Assembly: GCF_007859915.1 (NCBI RefSeq)
Contig: NZ_SJPM01000002.1
Span: 871,919-935,918 of the forward strand
Source of the DNA: Neorhodopirellula pilleata
Lineage (GTDB): Bacteria; Planctomycetota; Planctomycetia; Pirellulales; Pirellulaceae
Direction: 5' to 3'
DNA: 64,000 nt
Shown here: piece after piece, positions 37,395 through 46,479 of the stretch
How positions within the stretch are numbered: the first letter of the stretch is position 1
How the letters are laid out: the number at the start of each line of letters is the position of its first letter
The notes under the pieces: generated by a model
What the model was told of the DNA's origin: nothing
Database searches by the model: none
The model's input: the letters and a program-made list of their open reading frames with translations, nothing else
Made by a program: the position numbers and the translations under genes

Positions 37395-38317
37395 TCCCCA
37401 TCGCGTCGGATAGATCCGTCGCGTCCGACGTACATGGCGATAGCGGCTGGTTCGATGCAAAAGCGAATCGGTTCTTCGTCGACAATCTCGCCATCCATCG
37501 TGAATCTCATCGGGGGCGAGGACTGCAACTCCACGCATTTTGCCTGACGATAGATCACTTGATCGCATTGCTCGAAGGAACCGGACAAATTCCCGGCGAC
37601 AATTTCTACCATATCCATCACGTTGCCGTCCTTAATCAAAACAACATCCAATAAACCATCGTCGGTTGATGCCAAAGGGGCAACCTCGATGCGTCCCGCA
37701 TTGGTTCGGCCGTTCGCAATGAGGATCGCCCAACTATCCATTTCTATTTGATCACCGTCGATGTCAATCCGCACGCGGTAGCTGTTCATGTCCGCAAGTA
37801 CCGAAATCGCGCCACGGACGTAACTCAGCGCACCCCAACGTTGCTTGATCTCGTCTGTCATCTCTTCGGAGACGCGGACGCAATTTCCTCCGGCGGCGAC
37901 GTTGGCGAACCATCGTTGATAGTTTTCCGCAAACACCTTTACCACGTCCATGCGAATCGGCTCGCTGTGACGCATTTCGGCGACGGCGAGATTGATCTCG
38001 TCAGAGATTCCGAGTGTTCCGGCGAAATCGTTGGCGGTTCCAAGCGGGATGACCGCAAGATTCGGTCGGGAGGCAATGTCGATTTTCATCATCGCGTTAA
38101 CGACCGCATTAACGGTGCCGTCTCCTCCGGCGGCGATGACGGTTTGGCATTCGCTCGCGGCGATGCATTGATGCAGGTCGACGTCACGCTGCATCTCGGT
38201 CCATCGAGTCGGCACGTCCACGAGCAATCGACGCAACTGCTCGATCTGTAAGGATTTTCCGGAACCACCGTTCCAAATGACGTGATATTGCATGACTATG
38301 ACTCGATCAACTTTCAT
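37391..38317 (-). CDS. Diacylglycerol-kinase-family lipid kinase (YegS/DgkB-like)
   Basis: 308 aa. The nucleotide-binding signature GGDGTVN is at residues 64-70, followed by the family stretch LAVIPLGTANDFAGTLGI. The C-terminal beta-rich half contains ANVAAGGNCVRV and LASTDDGLLDVVLI, ending with a segment like FTMDGEIVDEEP. The family phosphorylates diacylglycerol or related lipids; some members act on sphingoid or glycolipids. The ATG at 38317 overlaps the stop of the branching enzyme gene (ATGA), so it is the last gene of the five-gene operon. ATG at residue 9 (MQYHVIWN) is an alternative start that begins closer to the catalytic fold. Confidence 0.92.
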   Translation of the reverse strand: MKVDRVIVMQYHVIWNGGSGKSLQIEQLRRLLVDVPTRWTEMQRDVDLHQCIAASECQTVIAAGGDGTVNAVVNAMMKIDIASRPNLAVIPLGTANDFAGTLGISDEINLAVAEMRHSEPIRMDVVKVFAENYQRWFANVAAGGNCVRVSEEMTDEIKQRWGALSYVRGAISVLADMNSYRVRIDIDGDQIEMDSWAILIANGRTNAGRIEVAPLASTDDGLLDVVLIKDGNVMDMVEIVAGNLSGSFEQCDQVIYRQAKCVELQSSPPMRFTMDGEIVDEEPIRFCIEPAAIAMYVGRDGSIRRDGD

Positions 38318-40146
38318 TCATTTGGATCTTGGGAATAGATCAGCGCGGTGTACGGCGGTATTTCGACGCGTCCGCGATAAGGATGCCCGTCGTAGGCTTG
38401 GTCGATGGACTCAATGTCGCCGCTCGCATTCCCGCCGAAATCGTCGCTGAAGATTTTGCGATCACTACTGAATCGTCGTCTCCATGTTCCTGGTGACGGC
38501 AAACCGAATTCGTATTGCCCGTAGTGCTGATTCGCAAAATTAATCACCACGACGGTTTCATCGCCCAAACCGCCGTCGCGCCGACGGATGAAAGCAATCA
38601 CCTTGTTTGATTGATTGACATGATGAATGTCAATGTGTTGTCCGGTGAGTCCTCGCGTGTTGCCGTCACGATTGAGTCGCAAGCGGATCAACCTCGACGT
38701 CAGTTTCACAATCCCCGCGTGCTCATCGCTTTTATCCCAGTCAAGCGACTCGGCATCTTGGAACCAACCATCCTCCAAAAACTCTTGGCCTTGAAACAGC
38801 ATCGGGATCCCTGGGGCGGTCAAAGTCAGCGCCAGTCCGATCGTCGCGCGTTTTTGGGCATACCAGTTGTCCGGTTCGGATTCATCGACCTCGCTGGGCA
38901 CTCGTGACTTTCCGTTGGCAACCTCGTCATGTGATTCGGTGTAGACGATTCGTTGAAACGCATCGCCGTTGTAGCGATGTCGTAGCGCATTGCAGACTTG
39001 ATTCATGTCGCGGTGTCGATCGTCACTTTGTGTAATGACATCACGGATGGGGTGAACGAATCGGGCATCCCACTGCGTAGCGAATCCAGCGCCGCCTTCG
39101 TCATTCGACTTCGTAAGGTAGGCGTTGTTCTGCAGGTCTTCGGCGATTGTGATGGCGGAAGGTTTGAACGCGTGGATCTCGCCGTTGATCCACTGTGTCA
39201 GGCTCCATCCTTCGGGAATATCTTGCGTTCCACTGGCATCAATACTTCGAATGTAGAGTGTCATGTCATAGCGTAGTCCATCGACATGGTAGTCTTCCAA
39301 CCACATCATCGCGTTGTCACGGATGTAGGCTCGCACTTCGCCTCGCCCGTAGTCCGGTCGTGTGTCACCCCAGGGAGTGCTAGATCGATGGTCGTTGTAG
39401 AAGTAGATTCCGCCTTTATCGTTCTCGCTCCAACCGTCGAACTGCCATAAATCTAGGTCGCTTGGCCCAAAATGGTTGTAGACCACGTCGAGAATGATCG
39501 CGAACCCGGCTTGATGAGCCTCTCGAACAAAGTGTTTGAAACCGACCGGACCACCGTAGGCTGATTCGATTGCGAACGGATGAGCTGGGTTATACCCCCA
39601 GGAATAATCGCCTGCGAACTCTGCGATCGGCATGATTTGAAGTGCATTGACGCCAAGCTTTTGTAAGTGTTCGAACTTCTTGGTGAAGTCTTCGAAGGTG
39701 CCTACCGAGTCCTTGTTGGAGCGGAAGAACGTACCGATGTGCGCTTCGTAGATGACCAGTTCGTTCCACGGAGGCATTGTGAAATGGTCCCCTTGCCATT
39801 CAAAATTAGGATCATGAACGACTCCGTTTCCGACGCTGTTGGTGACCTCCCGTGCTCGGGGATCGATTCGCTGGAATTTCTTGTCGCCATATCGAACCTC
39901 GTACTTGTAGTGATCTCCCGGCCTGGCGTTCTCGACGATCGAAAACCAGCAACCGTTGTCCTCACGCTGCAACGAATGGTCGTCTGAGTTCCAACCGTTG
40001 AAGTCACCGACCACTGCAACATGGTTCGCGTGGGGTGCCCAAACGCGGAAAGCAACGCCACGGTCGAGAGGAATTGCACCCATTCCTTCAACGAATTGGT
40101 CCGTCGAATATGCCTCCCGATGCGCGGGCGTGACGATATGGTTCAT
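38314..40146 (-). CDS. GH13-family 1,4-alpha-glucan branching enzyme-like protein
   Basis: 610 aa. An N-terminal CBM48 domain (GVAFRVWAPHANHVAVVGDF, FNGWN) is followed by a (beta/alpha)8 barrel with conserved regions DVVYNH at 220-225, the nucleophile in GLRYDMT (Asp294), the acid in IAEDLQ (Glu336) and SHDE (His406, Asp407). A C-terminal beta domain follows. The combination fits glycogen branching enzyme of the shorter type or a maltooligosyl-trehalose trehalohydrolase relative; I favour branching enzyme on YEAHIGTF and the region around YTESHDEV. No glycogen synthase or phosphorylase lies nearby. It follows the transglutaminase gene by 54 bases and overlaps the lipid kinase gene. Confidence 0.87.
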   Translation of the reverse strand: MNHIVTPAHREAYSTDQFVEGMGAIPLDRGVAFRVWAPHANHVAVVGDFNGWNSDDHSLQREDNGCWFSIVENARPGDHYKYEVRYGDKKFQRIDPRAREVTNSVGNGVVHDPNFEWQGDHFTMPPWNELVIYEAHIGTFFRSNKDSVGTFEDFTKKFEHLQKLGVNALQIMPIAEFAGDYSWGYNPAHPFAIESAYGGPVGFKHFVREAHQAGFAIILDVVYNHFGPSDLDLWQFDGWSENDKGGIYFYNDHRSSTPWGDTRPDYGRGEVRAYIRDNAMMWLEDYHVDGLRYDMTLYIRSIDASGTQDIPEGWSLTQWINGEIHAFKPSAITIAEDLQNNAYLTKSNDEGGAGFATQWDARFVHPIRDVITQSDDRHRDMNQVCNALRHRYNGDAFQRIVYTESHDEVANGKSRVPSEVDESEPDNWYAQKRATIGLALTLTAPGIPMLFQGQEFLEDGWFQDAESLDWDKSDEHAGIVKLTSRLIRLRLNRDGNTRGLTGQHIDIHHVNQSNKVIAFIRRRDGGLGDETVVVINFANQHYGQYEFGLPSPGTWRRRFSSDRKIFSDDFGGNASGDIESIDQAYDGHPYRGRVEIPPYTALIYSQDPNE

Positions 40147-40200
40147 GGGAAAGTTCCTTGAGGTTAGCTTTGATCAAAAAGTAAAAAAATCCCAAACGGC

Positions 40201-41043
40201 TCATACGGAGCTGACAGCGGTTTGAACGTTGTCGGGATCAAGCAGGTGGTCGTCGGCCTGTTGCTCATCGGCCCAGACCTCTAGGTTCGTGCTCTGAGCG
40301 TCGCCTCGGATGGTTGCGAAGGCGACATCGGCGGCATCACGACCGGTTCCGATTCGAACAAAACCGCCGACGGGAGCCAGACGTGTGGCGTCAAACAAGT
40401 ACCAACGTCCACCCAGATAAGCTTCGAAGAATCCATGGAAATCAGGCGGTTGCAGATTGACCGCGTATCCCGAAACGTATCGAGCCGGTATACCCATCGC
40501 GCGGCATAAACTAATGGCAACGTGGGCGTAGTCTCGACATACGCCCGTTCGCTGCAACAACACGTCGCAGGCCGTCGTCGTCGGGCCGGTACTGCCGGGA
40601 GTGTACGTTAAATGCTCGAACGTCCAATTGCAGATCGCCGTGACTCTTGAATAACCCGGCAATAAACTGCCAAACTCTTCACCGGCGAATCGAAACAACT
40701 TATCCGATTCGCAGTACCGACTCGGGTTGAGGTAGGCCAGTGCATCTGCAGGAAGATCTTCGTACTCGCTCTCCATGACGTTTGCTGAGTCGACTTCGTC
40801 TGCGTGCAACTGAACCGTCGCCTGATACTGAATCGTTAACTCGCCTGGTAGTGCATTGATCCGCACCAAACGATTGCCAAGGGGACCGACCGCACACTCC
40901 TCAATTTTGTGAAAAGGTTCGATTTCGATCGACTCATGTGAGGTGGACTGATGGTCGTTTTGAGCCACTGAGATATTGAGCAATAGCGTGGTGGGTGACT
41001 GTACGAAGTATTGCAAACGGCTGCCGACTTGGATCTGGTTCAT
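40201..41043 (-). CDS. Transglutaminase-like cysteine protease-fold protein
   Basis: 280 aa. A beta-rich N-terminal domain (the bacterial transglutaminase N-terminal region) is followed by the core with catalytic Cys169 in RTGVCRDYAH, His203 in PDFHGFFEAY and Asp218 in WYLFDATR. No signal peptide is seen, so it is likely cytoplasmic. Such proteins often occur beside circularly permuted ATP-grasp and alpha-E proteins in peptide-modification loci; neither is present in this window. It lies 9 bases after the metallopeptidase gene and 54 bases before the branching enzyme gene. Confidence 0.92.
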   Translation of the reverse strand: MNQIQVGSRLQYFVQSPTTLLLNISVAQNDHQSTSHESIEIEPFHKIEECAVGPLGNRLVRINALPGELTIQYQATVQLHADEVDSANVMESEYEDLPADALAYLNPSRYCESDKLFRFAGEEFGSLLPGYSRVTAICNWTFEHLTYTPGSTGPTTTACDVLLQRTGVCRDYAHVAISLCRAMGIPARYVSGYAVNLQPPDFHGFFEAYLGGRWYLFDATRLAPVGGFVRIGTGRDAADVAFATIRGDAQSTNLEVWADEQQADDHLLDPDNVQTAVSSV

Positions 41044-41052
41044 GGGAAAGAC

Positions 41053-42081
41053 TCATTGGGTTGGAAGTTGCCCATCGATTGAAAGGCTGCGTAAAGAGTG
41101 AACGTAGGAAAGTTTTTGAACGACCGACGGTGGAAGTCGTTCGGGCAGCAACGGGAGCAAACCGAGATCGAAGTTGTATTCGCTGACCTGGATCACGATG
41201 TCTAGAACCGACTTCACTAATTTGGCCGCATCGCTCACCGGCGACAAATCAAGATGTTGGCCTCCGATGTCGTTCGCCGTCGTAGCGATCGCCATGATGT
41301 CCAAGTACACATTGACAGTTTCAGCGAAATCCTCCCAGGGGTGCATCGTGGCGTAGGCGCTAACATGATTCTCGTGCCAATCCGCTGGTGCACCCCGTTC
41401 GTAGTGTTGCTTCATCGCTTGGGAGTAATCGACCTCGCCCGGATTGCCGAACAATCGATGGTACTCCTCTACCGCAACTTGACTGGCCCAGGCCCAATCG
41501 ATGTAGTGCCCGACCTCGTGTCGCATATGACCGATCAAGGTTCGTTGTGGTTCGCCGAATTGGACCCGCAAACGTTCGCGATGAACGCTGTCTGCTTCTG
41601 CCAGGTTGATCGTAATTAATCCGTTTTCATGACCGGTCGTGACCTTTTGCGGCTTTCCTTCGGCATCGACGGAATCCTCGAGAAATTCGAATCGCAGCCG
41701 ATGGGTTCGACGGGTATCCGCAATGAACGGCGGCAAACTCAGGTCCTCCAATTGCAGCAGCAGTCGTCGTTTGGCAGATTCCAAGGCACCCCAGCGGACC
41801 ACGCGATCGGGTTGACTCAGAGGCGGGATGACGTTGGTGAATTCACACCAACGACACAAGGTCTCCGCCGATTGATTAAATGAATGACAGACGCCATGCA
41901 TTTGATTCAAACATGGATATACGACGCTATGACAAGCATCACACCTTATGTCGGCTTCATCGGTCGTCAGACTCGTGAGAGAACCGCACACGGTGCAGCG
42001 GCCCAATCGAGCATGGCAAGAAAGGCATTCGTGGTTATTGAAAAAGATGCGGTTCCCGCATCGGCAGGTACCCGTTTTCAT
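41053..42081 (-). CDS. Zinc-ribbon metallopeptidase (Peptidase_Mx-like)
   Basis: 342 aa. The first ~85 residues form paired cysteine clusters: CRC, CLSC, CTVC, CDAC and CRWC, at least two zinc ribbons. A domain with the zinc-peptidase motif HEVGH at 188-192 follows (MRHEVGHYIDWAW), with a later WEDFAETVNVYLD stretch that could supply the third ligand, Glu. This matches a family of putative zinc-binding metallopeptidases (Peptidase_Mx) of unknown substrate. Its start overlaps the stop of the AI-2E-type gene (ATGA, 42078-42081), and the transglutaminase gene follows after 9 bases. Confidence 0.88.
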   Translation of the reverse strand: MKTGTCRCGNRIFFNNHECLSCHARLGRCTVCGSLTSLTTDEADIRCDACHSVVYPCLNQMHGVCHSFNQSAETLCRWCEFTNVIPPLSQPDRVVRWGALESAKRRLLLQLEDLSLPPFIADTRRTHRLRFEFLEDSVDAEGKPQKVTTGHENGLITINLAEADSVHRERLRVQFGEPQRTLIGHMRHEVGHYIDWAWASQVAVEEYHRLFGNPGEVDYSQAMKQHYERGAPADWHENHVSAYATMHPWEDFAETVNVYLDIMAIATTANDIGGQHLDLSPVSDAAKLVKSVLDIVIQVSEYNFDLGLLPLLPERLPPSVVQKLSYVHSLRSLSIDGQLPTQ

Positions 42082-44072
42082 ATTCGTAACGGCACATGTT
42101 CACGGGCAATTCTTTGTTGTTTCATAATCGAGTGAATTTTGGCTTGGGTTTGCGAGAAGGAGGTCGTCATGCTGGTTGCGCCGACCTTGCGAAACTTGAC
42201 AAATAACTGATCGAAGTGCTTAAACTTGCCCAAACACGAGACAACAATTGGCCCCGCATAGCCCATGCTGCGTAGCCGTTTGCATAAGTAACGTGATTGA
42301 GCGAATCCGCCCGGGGGTAAGACCACAATCACGACCATCGCCGGAGGCTCCGAAAGGACCTGCTGACCGATTTCTTCGGGAAGGGTTTCATCGTCAACCG
42401 ATTGAAGACGATAATTCTCGTCTTCATTGATGACGCCGGTTCCTCCCGTACGTAGCAAGTTTAAGACCAACATCTCACTGAAGTGATGTGAAGAACAGCC
42501 GACGATCAACGGCAACATGTCCGCACCGTCTTGGTTGATTTCTTGGTTGCCTTCTTGGTCGTCTTGTATAACTTCAGCCGCAGACTCGGTGATTTGCGGT
42601 TCGACGTCTTTTAGGAGGTGCTCACGCAGCTTGGCACTTTGACCACCGATCATTGCCAACAGTCGGTTGGCGTCGGCATCGGTAAGGTACTCGGCGTCGT
42701 GATCGGTTCGAACGCGTTTCAGCGTGGGGATGAGAACCTCGTCGCAAGTTTGCGCAAAATCGGATTGATCAGCGGTCTCACGAAGGAACTCCCAGGCGCG
42801 ATGTTCGTCGTTGGCTAAAAGCCGTTGATAAAACCGCATCGCCGTTCGGACTTCAATGGTCTCGGCAAAAAGGGTCGACAGAATTTTGAAGCGTGGCACA
42901 TAGCGGCCCAACACCACCAAGCAAACCGTCAGTGGTGTTGAGAGGAGCAACCCGACCGGCCCCCAAAGCCATCCCCAGAAGACGGCGGCGAGGATCACGG
43001 CGACGGCCGAGATCCCTGTGCTGGCACCATAAAGCCACGGCTCAAGTACGTTGTTGCTGAGTAGTTCCATCGTGATGATCAGACCGAACACCGCCAAGGC
43101 AACGCCGTAACCTGGAAAAACGGACAAAGCGATCGTAAGCGGAAACGCGGCTGCCGAAATGGGGCCGAGGTACGGAATGAATCGCAGACACGTTGCGAGC
43201 ACGCCCCACAAGATTGCATTGGGAAATCCTCCCGCTTGCGTCATTGCGGCGCCAATGGACATCAGACCGATAGTTAGCACGGCGCCATACGACGTGTTCA
43301 CGATCGTCTGTGCCATCAGGTAGCGGCTGATTCGGCCGGCCGCCTCATCGAGCGCTTCGGTCGTCGTGACGTAGTCACCGTGACTGACCACCGCGATGAT
43401 TCGGTCCCGCAGGTCTTCACGATGAATCAACATGAACAACGCGAACACGCTGACCAAGCCCGCCGTTGCGAACGGGCCCAAGATCGTACCGGCCGACGAC
43501 GCCCAGGAAGCGAGTGGCAAATCGTCTTTCACCACCTGAACATAAAGCGGACCACGGAGAGAGGTGCCGTCATTGGGCGAACGATCCTTGTCGGTATCAG
43601 CCGCCGGGAAGACTTGATCGGTGATCCGTTCGAAGAACGTCGGCTTTGGCTGATTGGTGATCTCCTTTTCAGCAACACTCTCCATCGCCTCCGTCATCTC
43701 GTCGGCGAGTTCGTCGAGCGATCCGCCGACACCGCTGGTCATTCCCGCAACACTTCGCGCTTTAGTGATCAATTCACCTTTATGCTGCGGCAGGTCGGCG
43801 ACCAGGCTGGTCAGTTCTCGACCAAGCAGAGTAAAGCCGCCAGCGAGAAGCAAGAATGCGAATGTCGCTGTCATCACAACCGCGGCGACATTCGGAATCC
43901 CCAAGCGGTGCAGACGATCGACGATCGGGCTGAGCAAAAATGACAGCAGTAGCCCAAGTGCAAGCGGAATGAATACATCGCGGGCGAGATAGAGCGAGAT
44001 GACCGTCAGGACAACCGCAAACCACTGCGCAACCCCCGCGATGGTCGCCAAATCAGATCTAGGTTTTGCCAT
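42078..44072 (-). CDS. AI-2E family transporter (PerM-like) with extra C-terminal alpha/beta domain
   Basis: 664 aa. The first ~390 residues are an AI-2E/PerM-type integral membrane region: IPLALGLLLSFLLSPIVDRL at the start, the family segments MAQTIVNTSYGAVLTIGLMS, LRFIPYLGPISAAAFPL and VLEPWLYGASTGISAVAVIL, ending GPVGLLLSTPLTVCLVVLGR. A soluble acidic helical stretch follows (about 400-530). Then a ~120-residue alternating beta/alpha region, with LIVGCSSHHFSEMLVLNLLR, VVIVVLPPGGFAQSRYL and GPIVVSCLGKF, looks like a Rossmann or B12-binding fold, without the DxHxxG cobalamin motif. Transport substrate unknown. First gene of the five-gene operon; the cupin gene lies 79 bases upstream on the same strand. 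Confidence 0.9.
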   Translation of the reverse strand: MAKPRSDLATIAGVAQWFAVVLTVISLYLARDVFIPLALGLLLSFLLSPIVDRLHRLGIPNVAAVVMTATFAFLLLAGGFTLLGRELTSLVADLPQHKGELITKARSVAGMTSGVGGSLDELADEMTEAMESVAEKEITNQPKPTFFERITDQVFPAADTDKDRSPNDGTSLRGPLYVQVVKDDLPLASWASSAGTILGPFATAGLVSVFALFMLIHREDLRDRIIAVVSHGDYVTTTEALDEAAGRISRYLMAQTIVNTSYGAVLTIGLMSIGAAMTQAGGFPNAILWGVLATCLRFIPYLGPISAAAFPLTIALSVFPGYGVALAVFGLIITMELLSNNVLEPWLYGASTGISAVAVILAAVFWGWLWGPVGLLLSTPLTVCLVVLGRYVPRFKILSTLFAETIEVRTAMRFYQRLLANDEHRAWEFLRETADQSDFAQTCDEVLIPTLKRVRTDHDAEYLTDADANRLLAMIGGQSAKLREHLLKDVEPQITESAAEVIQDDQEGNQEINQDGADMLPLIVGCSSHHFSEMLVLNLLRTGGTGVINEDENYRLQSVDDETLPEEIGQQVLSEPPAMVVIVVLPPGGFAQSRYLCKRLRSMGYAGPIVVSCLGKFKHFDQLFVKFRKVGATSMTTSFSQTQAKIHSIMKQQRIAREHVPLRI

Positions 44073-44151
44073 TCAAGGGAACAAAAGAGGGGAAACAAAG
44101 CACTGGAAAGATCCCAGGAAGCCCCGAGAATCGACGAGTCGAGGATTGGCT

Positions 44152-44490
44152 CTAAGCAACTGCGCCATCTCGATTGCCGAACCGCGCCGGCGGGGCGGTT
44201 GCTTCGATAACGACCACCGGTTCGAGAACGCGGTATCGATGATCGGCACCTTCGGGAACCAACCAGGAATCCCCACTGGAGAGCTTGGCAGTTTGCCCAT
44301 CGAGCTCCAGTTCCAACACTCCGCTAACGAGATAACCAACGGTTTCGTAATCACGGGCATGAATCGGTTCAAAGTCGCAGACGTTCTCGACCCATCGCCG
44401 CAGTGAGACCTGCTTTCCGGTGGCTAGGTACTCCTGTCCCATCTCTCCCCTCGAGGCTCCGCTTTGGGAAGTAATCTGAGGAATGTCCAT
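44152..44490 (-). CDS. Small cupin-domain protein
   Basis: 112 aa from ATG 44490, with AGGA about 8 bases upstream; the frame extends further but without coding character. It is a single cupin: HARDYETVGYLVSGVLELEL and LSSGDSWLVPEGADHRYRVL match the two conserved motifs. Metal ligands: His in IHARDYETVGY and in GADHRY are possible; the usual HxH pair of motif 1 is not present. It could bind a small ligand or act as a regulator. It is 79 bases upstream of the five-gene operon and divergent from the small membrane protein/KaiC operon. Confidence 0.8.
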   Translation of the reverse strand: MDIPQITSQSGASRGEMGQEYLATGKQVSLRRWVENVCDFEPIHARDYETVGYLVSGVLELELDGQTAKLSSGDSWLVPEGADHRYRVLEPVVVIEATAPPARFGNRDGAVA

Positions 44491-44733
44491 CGTGTCGTCC
44501 TTCGTTGCTGATGTTTTGATTGTTTCGTCGGCGGAAGTCCATAGCCGGGCGATGCGGCATTGCAACTGGGCAATTGTCGTGCCGCAATGCGATACGCCGC
44601 ACCGATTGTATGCACGATCGCGTTTTCGGCACGTCGATTGCTTACCCCTGCCATGCGTTTTAAAACTCGGGCGGTGGATTGAGGCGATCGGCGTGCATCG
44701 CGATCCCTGCCAATCCCCTCTGAAAGCGAACCG
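44491..44733. other. Divergent intergenic region between cupin and KaiC operons
   Basis: 243 bases that must hold the promoters of both directions. No clear sigma-70 pair, hairpin or repeat was noticed. The arrangement suggests shared regulation of the two operons, which cannot be confirmed from sequence alone. Confidence 0.4.
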
Positions 44734-44949
44734 ATGCGTGCTGTTGTCGTGATTCTGGTAATCCTCCTCATTCTCGGGCTGGTAGGTTGGATTCAATTCG
44801 GTTCACCCAATGGTGACCCTGGAATCCGCATCGATACCGAGAAAGTCGAGCAGGACACCTCCGAGATGGTTGAACAATCCAAGCGAGTCATTGGAGACAC
44901 GGCCGAGAAAATAGATGAAAGCATTCAGCGAGAGACGATCACGGAGTAA
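44734..44949 (+). CDS. Small single-span membrane protein upstream of KaiC
   Basis: 71 aa. One N-terminal membrane helix (VVVILVILLILGLVGWIQF) is followed by a charged helical tail (DTEKVEQDTSEMVEQSKRVI). A GAAAG lies shortly before the ATG. It ends 9 bases before the KaiC gene and is on the same strand, so it is likely the first gene of that operon. It could be a membrane anchor or sensor for it, which is inference. No named family recognised. Confidence 0.75.
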   Translation: MRAVVVILVILLILGLVGWIQFGSPNGDPGIRIDTEKVEQDTSEMVEQSKRVIGDTAEKIDESIQRETITE

Positions 44950-44958
44950 GGAACCGTA

Positions 44959-46479
44959 ATGCCTCGAATCACTCGACAAATTAGCACCGGCATTCCTGCC
45001 CTCGATGACGTGATGAACGGTGGCTTTACGGCGGATCGTCTGTCTCTCGTCGAAGGCTATCCCGGCACGGGGAAAACAACCTTGGCTTTGCAATTCCTGC
45101 TTGACGGAGCCAAAGCTGGAGAGCGTGGCTTGTATGTCACGCTGTCCGAAACGCGAGATGAGTTGCAAGAGATTGCTGCTTCGCACGGTTGGTCGCTTGA
45201 CGGCATCGATATTCATGAACTTGTCGATCAAGAAGATCTGCATCAGAAACAGGCGCAGTACACCATGTTTGAACCGGCCGAGGTGGAGTTGGGCACTACC
45301 ATTGACCGAATTCTGCGACGCGTGGAAACGCTCGGCCCACGTCGCGTCGTGTTTGACTCCTTGTCCGAGATGAGGTTGCTGGCCCAAGGGCCGCTCCGAT
45401 ATCGGCGGCAGGTGCTTGCGTTGAAACAGTTCTTTGTCGGTCGTGGTTGCACGACGCTATTGCTTGATGACAAATCCGGTGACGACCTGCACGACGATAA
45501 CGATCAACATCTGCAAAGTATCGCTCATGGTGTCATTCGACTCGAACAAGAACTGAATCACTACGGAACAGAGCGACGTCACTTGCGAATCATCAAACAC
45601 CGCGGCCGAGATTTTTTAGGTGGTCGCCATGATCTCGTGCTCCAGCAAGGTGGAATGAAGGTCTATCCGCGCAAGACGATTGAGTCGCTGATCTCCCAAC
45701 CGACCGGCGAAACCGTTAGCAGCGGGAACGCAGAGTTAGACAAGCTAATCGGCGGGGGAATTCTTTCGGGAACCAGCACGTTGTTACTGGGTCCCGCCGG
45801 CGTCGGAAAATCGTCGACCGCGATGCAATTCTCTTGTGCCGCGGCCGATCGGGGAGAACGCGCGGTGTTCTTTGAATTCGAAGAAAGCCAGCACTCGATG
45901 TTGACCCGAGGCGATGGTTTGGGTTTTCCCATGCGTAAACATCTTGAATCCGGATTGATCGAGATCCGCCAGTTTGTTCCGGGAGAAACGACGCCGGCGG
46001 AATTCGGCGCGAAGGTACGTGAATCCATCCAACCCGACGATCAAGGACGTCGTGTTTCGGTCATCACGATCGACAGTTTGAACGGCTATCTCAATTCGAT
46101 GCCTCACGAACAGTATCTCGTTATCCAGCTCAACGACATCTTGCAAAGCCTTAATCGATCAGGTGTCATCTCTTTCTTGATCGCGGCGCAGCACGGAATG
46201 ATGGGACAATTGGTAAGGACACCCGTGGATGCGAGCTACTTAGCCGACAATGTCTTGTTGTTTCGTTACTTTGAAACGTTCGGCGAGATCCGGCAAGCAA
46301 TTTCCATGGTAAAGAAACGCAGCGGTGCTCACGAACGAACAATCCGTGAATTCAATCTTAGCGATCGCGGAATCGAGATCGGCAACCCGCTGCGAGATTT
46401 CCATGGCGTGTTGACCGGCACGCCGAAGTACACCGGCGACGGTGAAAACTTGATCGATCGCCGAGGAGACGGTCGGTGA
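44959..46479 (+). CDS. KaiC-like double-domain RecA-family ATPase
   Basis: 506 aa with two KaiC domains. CI: P-loop GYPGTGKTT (Lys39), YVTLSETRDE, Walker B VVFDSLSEM. CII: P-loop GPAGVGKSS (Lys284), FFEFEESQHSM with the catalytic Glu pair, Walker B ITIDSLNGY. The Ser-Thr phosphorylation pair of cyanobacterial KaiC is not visible after the CII Walker B, so clock function is not implied. KaiC proteins outside cyanobacteria act in stress or signalling, often paired with histidine kinases. The next gene overlaps the stop (GTGA), so translation is coupled. Confidence 0.94.
   Translation: MPRITRQISTGIPALDDVMNGGFTADRLSLVEGYPGTGKTTLALQFLLDGAKAGERGLYVTLSETRDELQEIAASHGWSLDGIDIHELVDQEDLHQKQAQYTMFEPAEVELGTTIDRILRRVETLGPRRVVFDSLSEMRLLAQGPLRYRRQVLALKQFFVGRGCTTLLLDDKSGDDLHDDNDQHLQSIAHGVIRLEQELNHYGTERRHLRIIKHRGRDFLGGRHDLVLQQGGMKVYPRKTIESLISQPTGETVSSGNAELDKLIGGGILSGTSTLLLGPAGVGKSSTAMQFSCAAADRGERAVFFEFEESQHSMLTRGDGLGFPMRKHLESGLIEIRQFVPGETTPAEFGAKVRESIQPDDQGRRVSVITIDSLNGYLNSMPHEQYLVIQLNDILQSLNRSGVISFLIAAQHGMMGQLVRTPVDASYLADNVLLFRYFETFGEIRQAISMVKKRSGAHERTIREFNLSDRGIEIGNPLRDFHGVLTGTPKYTGDGENLIDRRGDGR

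Noticed and set aside
37391-44072. Autoinducer-2 export as the role of the operon
   Set aside because: The AI-2E family name is historical; most members have other or unknown substrates, and no luxS or quorum-sensing gene is near.
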